This document shows positions 1 to 7,803 of a stretch of DNA of 64,000 nucleotides, piece by piece (within the stretch, counting starts at the first letter, position 1; each line of letters begins with the position of its first letter). The position numbers and the translations under genes are program-made. The DNA comes from a bacterium (GTDB taxonomy: Bacteria > Bacillota_A > Clostridia > Lachnospirales > Lachnospiraceae): contig SFQZ01000010.1 of assembly GCA_004562915.1 (NCBI GenBank), positions 1 through 64,000 of the forward strand, given 5' to 3'. The notes under the pieces are model-generated. The model saw nothing but the letters and a program-made list of their open reading frames with translations, had not been told where the DNA came from and searched no databases.

Positions 1-2
1 CT

Positions 3-416
3 CCGGTCATGTGGCAGCAGATATGTCTGGAAAACCGCGAAATGATCTCTAAAGTTCTGGATGAGTTTATCCGTCTGATCGTTCAGGCCAAGTGCTGGGT
101 TGACAACAGTGACTCTTCCGAGCTTTATGACATGTTTTCTTCTTCGAGAGAGTATCGCAATTCCCTTCCTGATTCTACCAAAGGCGCCCTTGACAGGGTT
201 TATGCTGTTTATTGTGACCTTTACGATGAGGCAGGTGGAATTGCAGCTATTGCTACCCTTCTTGCAAATAACAATATCAATATTAAGAATATTGGAATCA
301 TCCATAACCGTGAATTTGAGGAAGGAGTTCTTCGAATCGAATTTTACGAAGAAGAAGATTGTATCAAAGCAGAAAACGTTCTGAATGAACATAATTATAC
401 GATCAAAAAACGATAA
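3..416 (+). CDS. tyrA: Prephenate dehydrogenase, C-terminal part (gene enters from the left edge)
   Basis: The frame is already open at base 3 and stops with TAA at 414-416, so only about 137 C-terminal residues are present. Prephenate dehydrogenase makes 4-hydroxyphenylpyruvate for tyrosine synthesis in the cytosol. The first part (PVMWQQICLENREMI) matches the helical dimerisation region of the family. From about residue 78 a small ACT-type domain follows (AGGIAAIATLLANNNINI), the usual site of tyrosine feedback control. The Rossmann NAD-binding half lies outside the window. aroA begins 19 bases downstream with its own strong ribosome site, so the two probably form an aromatic amino acid operon. 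Confidence 0.85.
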   Translation, partial: PVMWQQICLENREMISKVLDEFIRLIVQAKCWVDNSDSSELYDMFSSSREYRNSLPDSTKGALDRVYAVYCDLYDEAGGIAAIATLLANNNINIKNIGIIHNREFEEGVLRIEFYEEEDCIKAENVLNEHNYTIKKR

Positions 417-435
417 CTTATGAAGGAGATCAGTT

Positions 436-1725
436 ATGAAAATTCAAAAAGCAATACATCCATTGCGTGGTGAAATTACCGTACCAGGAGATAAATCTAT
501 TTCCCATCGTGCGGTCATGTTCGGTGCACTTGCAGAAGGGACTACACGAGTTACCAATTTTCTGCAGGGAGCCGACTGCCTTTCCACTATTTCCTGTTTC
601 CGCAAATTGGGCATTCAGATAGAAAATAACACTCAGGAAATCCTGATTCACGGAAAAGGACTGCATGGTCTTTCTGCTCCTTCTGAAATATTGGATACCG
701 GCAACAGCGGTACAACTACCCGTCTGATTTCCGGTATTCTTGCAGGACAGAATTTTACAAGCACTCTCACCGGTGACGCTTCTATCCAGAGCCGTCCGAT
801 GGGAAGGATCATCAAACCTTTGTCCATGATGGGAGCTTTTATTGAAAGTGTCAAAGGAAATAACTGTGCTCCACTTACGATCCAGGGACATCCGCTGCAT
901 TCCATTCATTATGATTCTCCCGTTGCATCCGCACAGGTAAAATCCTGTGTACTGCTGGCAGGACTTTATGGTGATGGAATTACTTCTGTTACAGAGCCTT
1001 ATCTTTCCCGGAATCATACGGAACTTATGCTTTCACATTTTGGAGCAGAAATTACCAGCGAAGGCTCAACGGCTTCCATTAAAGCAGATCCAAAGCTTCA
1101 TGGCCTTGATATTTCCGTACCTGGTGATATCTCTTCCGCTGCATATTTTCTGGTTGCCGGACTTTTAGTACCCGGTTCCGAGATCCTTATTAAAAACGTA
1201 GGCGTTAATCCTACCCGTGATGGTATTTTACGTGTCTGCAAAGCAATGGGAGCAGATATTCAGCTTCTTAACCAGAAAATATCAGCCGGCGAAGCAACTG
1301 CCGATATTCTTGTACGTTACAGCCCTCTCCATGGCATTGTAATAGAGGGAGAACTGATTCCGACACTGATTGATGAAATTCCCGTAATCGCTGTGCTTGC
1401 TGCCTTCGCAGATGGAACGACCATCATACGAAATGCTGAAGAACTGAAAGTGAAAGAATCCAATCGTCTGGATATTATGGTAAAAGAACTGACCTCTATG
1501 GGATGTGATATCGAAGGAACCGATGACGGAATGATTATTCACGGAGGAAAAGCTTTACATGGGACTGTTATCGACAGCCGTCTGGACCACCGGATCGCCA
1601 TGTCCTTCGCCGTAGCAGGACTTGCCGCCGAAGGAGAGACAACCATTGAAAGAAGTGAATGTGTAGATATCTCCTATCCTGAATTCTATCAGGATCTTAA
1701 TAAATTGAATTGTGAGTATAAGTAA
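436..1725 (+). CDS. aroA: 3-phosphoshikimate 1-carboxyvinyltransferase (EPSP synthase)
   Basis: This enzyme joins shikimate-3-phosphate and phosphoenolpyruvate in the sixth step of chorismate synthesis. At 429 residues it is full length for the family. The phosphate-binding PGDKSISHR lies at residues 17-25, the NSGTTTRL segment follows at about residue 90, the catalytic aspartate is D313 in LIDEIPVIA, and LDHRIAMSFAVAG sits near residue 385. The start is supported by AAGGAG eight bases upstream of ATG. It follows tyrA by 19 bases and is probably co-transcribed with it. Transcription likely ends in the large hairpin at 1769-1935. No unusual residues were seen. Confidence 0.96.
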   Translation: MKIQKAIHPLRGEITVPGDKSISHRAVMFGALAEGTTRVTNFLQGADCLSTISCFRKLGIQIENNTQEILIHGKGLHGLSAPSEILDTGNSGTTTRLISGILAGQNFTSTLTGDASIQSRPMGRIIKPLSMMGAFIESVKGNNCAPLTIQGHPLHSIHYDSPVASAQVKSCVLLAGLYGDGITSVTEPYLSRNHTELMLSHFGAEITSEGSTASIKADPKLHGLDISVPGDISSAAYFLVAGLLVPGSEILIKNVGVNPTRDGILRVCKAMGADIQLLNQKISAGEATADILVRYSPLHGIVIEGELIPTLIDEIPVIAVLAAFADGTTIIRNAEELKVKESNRLDIMVKELTSMGCDIEGTDDGMIIHGGKALHGTVIDSRLDHRIAMSFAVAGLAAEGETTIERSECVDISYPEFYQDLNKLNCEYK

Positions 1726-1768
1726 TCAATGAAGTTTATTTCTGGTACCAGTTTGTAACGTGAGATAA

Positions 1769-1935
1769 AGCAAAAAATCGCATCCTTGTTTTAGAAGCAT
1801 TGGAGCAAGTGAGCCTGAAGATCCATCACTTACGCAGACTTAAGCGCGACGGCTCTCCGGAGCGTTTTAGTCGAAGTTAGTGATTAGCTGAAGGGGAACG
1901 ACCTGCTTCTAAAACAAGGATGCGATTTTTTTGCT
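1769..1935. repeat. Long inverted-repeat element with structured core; probable bidirectional terminator
   Basis: The left arm (1769-1799) and right arm (1904-1935) are complementary over about 31 bases with a single bulged A. They enclose about 104 bases with further pairing: ATCACTTAC (1826 on) with GTTAGTGAT, GACTTAAGCGC partly with GCGTTTTAGTC, and GCTC-TCCG-GAGC at the tip. Both strands end in a T run (TTTTTTTGCTTTTTT on plus, six T on minus). It sits between convergent aroA and the minus-strand beta-helix gene, so it can terminate both. It is much larger than a normal terminator and may be a mobile intergenic repeat or a folded RNA. No second copy was seen in the window. Confidence 0.7.
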
Positions 1936-1959
1936 TTTTTCAGTTATAACATAGATATC

Positions 1960-2631
1960 TTACTTCTTCTCCACAATCTCATTTTTATTCTTGAAGATAC
2001 TGTTTGCCGGTACGACTCCTCTCACGCAGGAAAGTGGATAGATATTCGAGCATCTTCCCACTACCGTTCCCGGGTTCAGTACGGAATTGCATCCTACTTC
2101 TACATTGTCACCCAGCATAGCACCGAATTTTTTCATTCCTGTTTCAATCTCAAAGTCTCCGCCGTGTACAACAACCAGTTTTTTGTCAGATTTTACGTTG
2201 GAGGTAATAGAACCGGCGCCCATATGTGCTTTATATCCAAGAATGGAATCTCCCACATAATTGTAGTGTGGTACCTGAACTTTGTTAAACAGGATCACAT
2301 TTTTAAGTTCTGTAGAATTCCCTACCACAGCACCTTCTCCTACAATTGCACTTCCGCGGATAAAGGCACACTGGCGAATCTCCGCATGTTTTCCGATAAT
2401 ACAAGGTCCATTCAAGGCTGCAGTAGGAGCAATTTTTGCTGATTTTGCTACCCAGATATCATCTCCGATTTTATCGTACTCTTCAGGATCCAGCGTATTG
2501 CCAAGTTTCACAATAAATTCTTTTATCAGAGGCAGCAATTCCCATGGATAGGTTTTTCCCTCAAATAATTCCTTTGCGATTGTCTCATTCAGATCATACA
2601 GATTTTCAATTTTTACAGATTCCGTACTCAT
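1960..2631 (-). CDS. Left-handed beta-helix protein, GlmU/UDP-GlcNAc pyrophosphorylase-like acyltransferase domain
   Basis: This 223-residue protein has an N-terminal helical segment (about 1-60). Hexapeptide-type repeats of a left-handed beta helix follow from about residue 65 to 205 (IWVAKSAKIAP, CIIGKHAEIRQCAFIRG, AVVGEGAVVGNS-like turns, VEVGCNSVLNPGTVVG). This fold is typical of acyl- and nucleotidyl-sugar transferases. Clostridial homologues are often labelled UDP-N-acetylglucosamine pyrophosphorylase, but no nucleotidyltransferase domain is present here. Substrate unknown. It lies 14 bases downstream of topB and is probably read from the same transcript. An ATG preceded by AGGAGG gives the start. 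Confidence 0.75.
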   Translation of the reverse strand: MSTESVKIENLYDLNETIAKELFEGKTYPWELLPLIKEFIVKLGNTLDPEEYDKIGDDIWVAKSAKIAPTAALNGPCIIGKHAEIRQCAFIRGSAIVGEGAVVGNSTELKNVILFNKVQVPHYNYVGDSILGYKAHMGAGSITSNVKSDKKLVVVHGGDFEIETGMKKFGAMLGDNVEVGCNSVLNPGTVVGRCSNIYPLSCVRGVVPANSIFKNKNEIVEKK

Positions 2632-2645
2632 AATGAATCCTCCTT

Positions 2646-4727
2646 TTATTTTTTATAGTTAGATGCGATTACATCGTATCTTGCCCGCAATGCATAATGG
2701 TTATTTATCTGCTGAACACCGTTTACTCTCACACGGATAAAATGTTCCAGTTTATCCATATATTCCTGTGAGGTAATGGTACCTTCTGCCACATAAGTAA
2801 GCCCTTTTTCCCAGCTGGCTGTCAGTTCCGGATTCAACAAAGAACGAATCGAAGCGTTAACCACTTCATAGATCATTTCGCCCAATTGGGTAGGAGTAAT
2901 GATCTGTGTTTTTTTATTCAATGCAATATACTTGATATTTACCAGTTTTTTCAGTATTTCTGCTCTTGTAGCACTGGTACCGATTCCACTTCCCTTGATC
3001 TGTGCACGCAGTTCTTCATCTTCAATCAACTGACCGGCATTTTCCATTGCAAGGATCATGGTACCTGAATTATAACGCTTAGGCGGAGAGGTTTCCCCTT
3101 CCTTGATTTCGAATGCTTTTACCGGAAGAATTGCCCCTTTTTTCAGTTTATGCAAATATTCCAGAAAAACGGCATCACACTGGATATCTTCTGTATTTTC
3201 TTCCTTCCCAGTGCTTTTCGCTCTGGTATTTTCTGACAAACCATCCTCGTTTGAAGCAGGCTGCGTATTGGATGCTCCCTTCTTCTGGGAAGGAAGATTA
3301 GCAACTTTCAGGTATCCTTCTTCAACGAGTACTTTAAAGCCGGAAAATAATTTTTCCTGCCCCACAGCTGTCGCAAGACTGACTTTCTCATACACAGCAG
3401 GAGGATAAAAGATACTCAGAAATCTTCTGACGATTACCTGATATACTTTCTGTGATACGGATGGGAGACGATTCAGATTTCCCAGTCCCTGCCCCGTGGG
3501 GATAATTGCATAATGGTCTGTGATCTGCTTGTCATTCACATATCTTGTCTTAGAAAGGCCTTTATAACTTTCCTTATCCAGTATTTCCTGCACAAATGGC
3601 TGTGCTACAGGATAGTGGAGCAATCCTTTCAGATTTCTTGTAATTTCTTTCGAAACCGCTGTAGAAAGAACTCTGGCATCGGTTCTTGGATAAGTAACCA
3701 ACTTTTTCTCATATAATTCCTGAACAACTCGTAATGTTTCATCCGGGCTGATCTTAAACATCCGGGAACAGTCATTCTGCAGTTCTGCCAGATTGTAAAG
3801 AAGTGGTGGATTCTTCTTTTCTTTCTTTTTCTCTATTTTGTCAAGAACCGCATGCATGCCATCCTGGGGTACCGTAAGGGCACTTTCCTTTTGAAGGATA
3901 ACCCGCAGTTCTTCGGCTTTATCTCTTTCCTTGAAACCATTCTCCTTGTACAGATAGGGAGACTGAAAATACCTGCTGCCTTCTACGGCACGCCATTCTC
4001 CGTCAAATTCTTTCCCTTCCAGCGAGAATTTTCCCAGAACCCGATAAAACGGTGTTTTTACAAACTCCCGGATTTCCCGCTCTCTTCTGACCACCATTCC
4101 CAATACACAGGTCATAACACGGCCAACAGATATGGCCTGATATTTGGTTCCCATATAATTAGAAATACTGTTGCCATACAAAAGAGTCAGCAAACGGGAA
4201 AAATTGATTCCCATAAGATAGTCTTCCTTGGCTCGCAGATAAGCGGAAGCGCTCAGGTTGTCATAGGCACTCAGGTCTTTCGCTTCTTTAATACCTCTGA
4301 GAATCTCCTCTTCAGTCTGGGAATCAATCCATACTCGCCTCTCTTGCTTTCCTTTTACACCTGCCATCTGGGCCACAAGACGATATATGTATTCTCCTTC
4401 ACGTCCGGAGTCGGTACACACATAGATGGTTGTCACATCCTGACGTTTTAAAAGACCTTTTACAATTTCAAATTGCTTTTTTACTGCCGGTATCACTTCA
4501 TACTTAAATTCTCCCGGCAAAAATGGAAGAGTTTCCAGTGACCACCTTTTATACTTGATGTCATAAACTTCCGGATAACTCATGGTAACAAGATGTCCCA
4601 CACACCAGGTAACGATTGTATTTTCCGATTCCAGATAGCCATCACGCCTCTGGGCATTTATCTTCAGAGCTTTGGCAAACTCCTGTGCAACACTTGGTTT
4701 CTCTGCAATAAATAGTGATTTGCTCAT
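2646..4727 (-). CDS. topB: DNA topoisomerase III (type IA)
   Basis: Type IA topoisomerase that relaxes and decatenates DNA by single-strand passage. The Toprim domain opens the protein (FIAEKPSVAQEFAKAL, then CTDSGREGEY near residue 105). The catalytic tyrosine lies in TYPRTD at about residue 345, and GSGIGTSATRAEI at about residue 575 is a family motif. The length of 693 residues fits TopB and its plasmid-borne relatives. There is no C-terminal zinc-finger block as in TopA. A low-complexity insert rich in Ser, Asn and Glu lies near residue 480. The gene has a plausible promoter directly upstream and shares a transcript with the downstream beta-helix gene. Confidence 0.93.
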   Translation of the reverse strand: MSKSLFIAEKPSVAQEFAKALKINAQRRDGYLESENTIVTWCVGHLVTMSYPEVYDIKYKRWSLETLPFLPGEFKYEVIPAVKKQFEIVKGLLKRQDVTTIYVCTDSGREGEYIYRLVAQMAGVKGKQERRVWIDSQTEEEILRGIKEAKDLSAYDNLSASAYLRAKEDYLMGINFSRLLTLLYGNSISNYMGTKYQAISVGRVMTCVLGMVVRREREIREFVKTPFYRVLGKFSLEGKEFDGEWRAVEGSRYFQSPYLYKENGFKERDKAEELRVILQKESALTVPQDGMHAVLDKIEKKKEKKNPPLLYNLAELQNDCSRMFKISPDETLRVVQELYEKKLVTYPRTDARVLSTAVSKEITRNLKGLLHYPVAQPFVQEILDKESYKGLSKTRYVNDKQITDHYAIIPTGQGLGNLNRLPSVSQKVYQVIVRRFLSIFYPPAVYEKVSLATAVGQEKLFSGFKVLVEEGYLKVANLPSQKKGASNTQPASNEDGLSENTRAKSTGKEENTEDIQCDAVFLEYLHKLKKGAILPVKAFEIKEGETSPPKRYNSGTMILAMENAGQLIEDEELRAQIKGSGIGTSATRAEILKKLVNIKYIALNKKTQIITPTQLGEMIYEVVNASIRSLLNPELTASWEKGLTYVAEGTITSQEYMDKLEHFIRVRVNGVQQINNHYALRARYDVIASNYKK

Positions 4728-4750
4728 GTATTGTCCTCCGATAGATAAAA

Positions 4751-4779
4751 AGTATAATGGTTTTCGGACGGAAAGTAAA
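4751..4779 (-). promoter_or_regulatory. Predicted sigma-A promoter for topB
   Basis: On the minus strand TTTACT (4774-4779) and TATACT (4751-4756) are separated by 17 bases, ahead of the AGGAGG site and ATG of topB. The -35 box is imperfect. Position and spacing are right, so topB need not depend on the upstream MFS gene. Confidence 0.45.
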
Positions 4780-4806
4780 GAAAAATCTTGTACCCAAGTA
4801 TAAAGG

Positions 4807-6060
4807 TCAGGATGTATAGTAGCAGAGTGTTCTGTTTTTGTATACGATACATAATAGCAAAGCTACAAAGGTTACAGCCACCCAACTCCCAATCGTCAGA
4901 TTCCATCCCAGTTTTTCTACCATCACTCCAATCGTGAAGGTTGAAATCGCAGTTCCTAGATATGCCATAGAATTCAAAAATCCTGATACGGTAGATACTC
5001 TTCCAACGTTTTCAAATCGCAGTGCAAGCATATTTACAAATAAGGTATTCACAGCCATCATAGATGCCGTGATAACAGCGAAAAAAATGACAGTCAGTAC
5101 AATGGAGCCATTCTTTACAAACCAGATCCCCGTGAGAGCTGTTTCTGCAATTCCAAAGAAAACAACAGATGCCATAACTTCTCTTTCTCCACATTTTTTA
5201 AAAACATAACGTGCCGCATACGCACCGGTAAGATTTATTATGGGCAGAACTGTAGTAATCAATATGGAATAAGATGGAGACATAAGGAAGTTTTCCGTTA
5301 TAAAAGTAGGTACCCAGGTTGTAACCCCATCTTTCAGAATTCCATGAACTACAACAGGAATAATCACTGTTAGCAGTCCGGTATGCATCAATAAATCTGA
5401 AAAACTGATTTTTTCTATCGTTTCTGAGTTTGGCTGTTCGCCATCTTCTGTCATTTTGCCAAATTTCCTGGAATACTTCTCAACTTTGCCAAATCCATAC
5501 TTCCAGAACAAAGCCATAGCAGTCAGACAAAAGGCAGCAGTCACAAACACAGCTTTCCAACCGATTTTCCAGATTACCACAGCTGCAAGCAGATAAGAAG
5601 CTAATGTTCCTGCCACCTGAGAAGATACGATATCAATACAATACTTCTGCTTCTTTTTCGATGAGAGCATCTCAGCAAAAATACGGATAATCGGAGGCCA
5701 GATCATTGCCTGAGCATATCCGTTGATCCCCCAAATCATCGTCATCAAATAATAATTCTCGGTAACACCCATACAAAGATTGGCCAGTGCGGCTATCCAT
5801 AAACCTGTAAAAATCATTTTTCCCGGATGTATTCGATCTCCCAGAATACCGTTACATAACTGCCCGATTCCATAGGCAAAGAAATATACCATACTGATAA
5901 AACCAGCCTGACTCTTCGTCAGAACTGCTTCCTGAATCATTGCTGTCATAGCAGAAGAATAATTTAATCTTCCGATATAAGAAGTAAAATACGCAAACCA
6001 GCACAGCCAGAATAACAGACATGTCATTTGGTGATTTTCAATTTTTTTGAATTTTTCCAT
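4807..6060 (-). CDS. MFS transporter, organophosphate:phosphate antiporter (GlpT/UhpT)-like
   Basis: Membrane carrier of 417 residues with about 12 hydrophobic segments. The N-terminal YIGRLNYSSAM and the following AGFISMVYFFAYGIGQL match the OPA branch of MFS (glycerol-3-phosphate and hexose-phosphate antiporters), so a phosphorylated small molecule is a reasonable substrate guess. The open frame extends to 6132. I chose ATG at 6060 (MEKFKKIENH) because AAAGGA lies nine bases upstream and the upstream extension reads poorly. It is divergent from an unknown gene plus PHP phosphoesterase, whose promoter carries the proposed YesN half-site, so it may belong to the same carbohydrate regulon. Confidence 0.82.
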   Translation of the reverse strand: MEKFKKIENHQMTCLLFWLCWFAYFTSYIGRLNYSSAMTAMIQEAVLTKSQAGFISMVYFFAYGIGQLCNGILGDRIHPGKMIFTGLWIAALANLCMGVTENYYLMTMIWGINGYAQAMIWPPIIRIFAEMLSSKKKQKYCIDIVSSQVAGTLASYLLAAVVIWKIGWKAVFVTAAFCLTAMALFWKYGFGKVEKYSRKFGKMTEDGEQPNSETIEKISFSDLLMHTGLLTVIIPVVVHGILKDGVTTWVPTFITENFLMSPSYSILITTVLPIINLTGAYAARYVFKKCGEREVMASVVFFGIAETALTGIWFVKNGSIVLTVIFFAVITASMMAVNTLFVNMLALRFENVGRVSTVSGFLNSMAYLGTAISTFTIGVMVEKLGWNLTIGSWVAVTFVALLLCIVYKNRTLCYYTS

Positions 6061-6186
6061 TGTTTTTTCCATCCTTTCTAAACATATAGCAACTATAAAC
6101 AGAATCCTGTTTTTCAAAAATGGAAAAAACAACTTTTTTTGCTAGACAATTCTACACTTATGAATGTATTCGTTTGAACGGAGTTT

Positions 6187-6222
6187 TGTCCACTTGACAC
6201 ATAAGATTTCAAAAGCTATGAT
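6187..6222 (+). promoter_or_regulatory. Strong sigma-A promoter with overlapping proposed YesN half-site
   Basis: TTGACA (6194-6199), a 17-base spacer and TATGAT (6217-6222) form a near-consensus promoter for the genes starting at 6302. TGTCCACTT at 6187-6195 overlaps the first two bases of the -35 box. It matches half-sites at the importer promoter (17033-17063) and the yesM promoter (21474-21504), where the overlap with -35 is alike. A second half-site 22 bases upstream is degenerate here. Confidence 0.65.
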
Positions 6223-6301
6223 GACAGTAAAGTAGCTGCGAATGACTGAATCCAAAACAAAAGCAGTTAAAATTCACTTATAATTCAGGAGATTTTTTAT
6301 C

Positions 6302-6799
6302 ATGAACGAGATGAAAACAATTTACCACGTAGAAGGAAAACTGTGTAAGGAATTTGTGGGACAGATTTCTTACACAGTCTGTCTTGAACAGTCATGGGAT
6401 GAACTGGATATAGAGTTTTCTTTCAGCCCTCAGTATTTTCGCCCGGAAGATCTGACACAAGAAAGGATACAGGAAATCACGGAGTACTGTAAAAAGGAAT
6501 ATCCTGACTTTTTCTCATCGAAAGAATCTCTGAACCTTTTCTCTTCTGATGATGAAATCAAAGATGCCATTTGCCATAATACCAAAACCGAGATTCATAC
6601 CTTGGCCACACTGAATGATGAGTTTATCGGCGGTATTCATCGGCAGCTTAGTACCCGTCATATGCATTTTACAAAAGCAGATGCTTCTGATGGATGTATC
6701 CCTCAATCAAAGATTGAGGGGGTATTGAAAGTGACACTGATCGTTTTTTCCGTACTTCTGGATAATACGGAATACTCCCTTGCAGTACGAGTACGATAG
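6302..6799 (+). CDS. Conserved-looking protein of unknown function, partner of a PHP phosphoesterase
   Basis: I do not recognise this 165-residue protein. It is soluble, with no signal peptide or membrane segment. The N-terminal 60 residues look like beta strands (YHVEGKLCKEF, ISYTVCLEQSW, LDIEFSFSPQYF). An acidic helical middle follows, and the end (GVLKVTLIVFSVLLDNTEYSLAV) resembles a strand-rich closing sheet. The start is ATG with CAGGAG upstream. The next gene begins 16 bases later and encodes a PHP-domain phosphoesterase, so the pair is one operon. The promoter carries a proposed YesN half-site, placing it with the carbohydrate locus. It could be an accessory or binding subunit of the phosphoesterase; that is inference only. 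Confidence 0.75.
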   Translation: MNEMKTIYHVEGKLCKEFVGQISYTVCLEQSWDELDIEFSFSPQYFRPEDLTQERIQEITEYCKKEYPDFFSSKESLNLFSSDDEIKDAICHNTKTEIHTLATLNDEFIGGIHRQLSTRHMHFTKADASDGCIPQSKIEGVLKVTLIVFSVLLDNTEYSLAVRVR

Positions 6800-6815
6800 G
6801 AAGGAGCGTTGAAAA

Positions 6816-7724
6816 ATGTTTAAACGACTGGAATTACATAATCACACCACAGAGTCCGATGCGGTATTTACCTGTCGGGAACTGACTGATTTTATGGTTG
6901 CTGACCATGTGGATGCATTTGCTCTTACGGATCACAATACGATTTCCGGACATGACAAAATCAGAAAAATTCTGAAAGAGAATAATCTTCCGGTTTCCTG
7001 TATTTATGGAATGGAATACACCACTTATTATGGACACATTCTCTGCCTGAATCTGCATGAATATGTGCCATGGGAAAATATAAACAGACACAAACCGGAA
7101 CTACTATTTCAGGCTGCAAAAGATAAAGGGGCTCTGACCGGAATTGCGCATCCTTATTCCATGGGCTGGCCATTTGCCAGGGGATGCCGGTTTGAGATGA
7201 ACATGACAGATTATTCCTGCTGTGATTTCATAGAGATTTCTAATAATCTGGAGCCACTCCATGAGGTAAATGAACGTGGACTACTTCTTTGGGAAAATCT
7301 TGTCCTCTCCGGAGAACGTCTTGCTGCCACCTGTGGAATGGATCTCCATGGAAACAGTTCTCTTCATGGCCACTATTCCACTTATATTGAGGGGGAAGAA
7401 AACGGAGATATAGAAAAAGAACTGGAAACTGCTATTGGCAGCCAAAAGACCTGGGTGAGCAAAGGACCTCTTCTTCTTACAAATATTCAGGAGGGTACCC
7501 TGTCTTTCTCTGTACAGCAAACCGGAAAACCGGGGTATCAGCCGCCTGAGGATGAAAGCTATCTCATTACCTTACGTACTGTCTCAGGGACAATAACCTG
7601 TCGCTTACATGACACAGTATCGCTGGAAGATTTCGGAAATGCTACATGTATCATTCCAGAATTGTATGAAAAGGAAAGTATAATGGAAAATCTGGTATGT
7701 GTAAGTCCGGTTATTTCCATCTAA
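6816..7724 (+). CDS. PHP-domain metal-dependent phosphoesterase (CehA/McbA-like)
   Basis: The PHP fold is a trinuclear metal hydrolase fold that cleaves phosphoesters. The first metal motif LHNHTTESD lies at residues 6-14, ALTDHNTISGHD follows at about 36-47, and further metal ligands are in GMEYTTYYGH (about 66-75), GIAHPYSMGWPF (about 110) and TCGMDLHGN (about 175). The 302-residue length fits stand-alone CehA-type proteins. GGAAGGAG-type ribosome site precedes ATG. It is the second gene of a two-gene unit and ends just before a strong terminator. A second PHP protein of similar length lies at 17082-17996 in the same locus. A phosphodiester or phosphorylated sugar is the likely kind of substrate. 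Confidence 0.85.
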   Translation: MFKRLELHNHTTESDAVFTCRELTDFMVADHVDAFALTDHNTISGHDKIRKILKENNLPVSCIYGMEYTTYYGHILCLNLHEYVPWENINRHKPELLFQAAKDKGALTGIAHPYSMGWPFARGCRFEMNMTDYSCCDFIEISNNLEPLHEVNERGLLLWENLVLSGERLAATCGMDLHGNSSLHGHYSTYIEGEENGDIEKELETAIGSQKTWVSKGPLLLTNIQEGTLSFSVQQTGKPGYQPPEDESYLITLRTVSGTITCRLHDTVSLEDFGNATCIIPELYEKESIMENLVCVSPVISI

Positions 7725-7738
7725 ACGATTTATCTATG

Positions 7739-7796
7739 AAAAAAGTTCTTTCTTCAGATGCCATCTTTAAGATGAATCCGGAAAAAGAACTTTTTT
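7739..7796. terminator. Bidirectional rho-independent terminator
   Basis: AAAAAAGTTCTTT (7739-7751) pairs with AAAGAACTTTTTT (7784-7796). The T runs at both ends suit both the plus-strand PHP gene (stop 7724) and the convergent minus-strand operon ending at 7804. Confidence 0.8.
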
Positions 7797-7803
7797 CTGA
7801 ATC

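Noticed and set aside
3852..4451. 199-codon plus-strand frame inside topB
   Set aside because: Shadow of topB on the other strand; no start signals and no coherent protein features.
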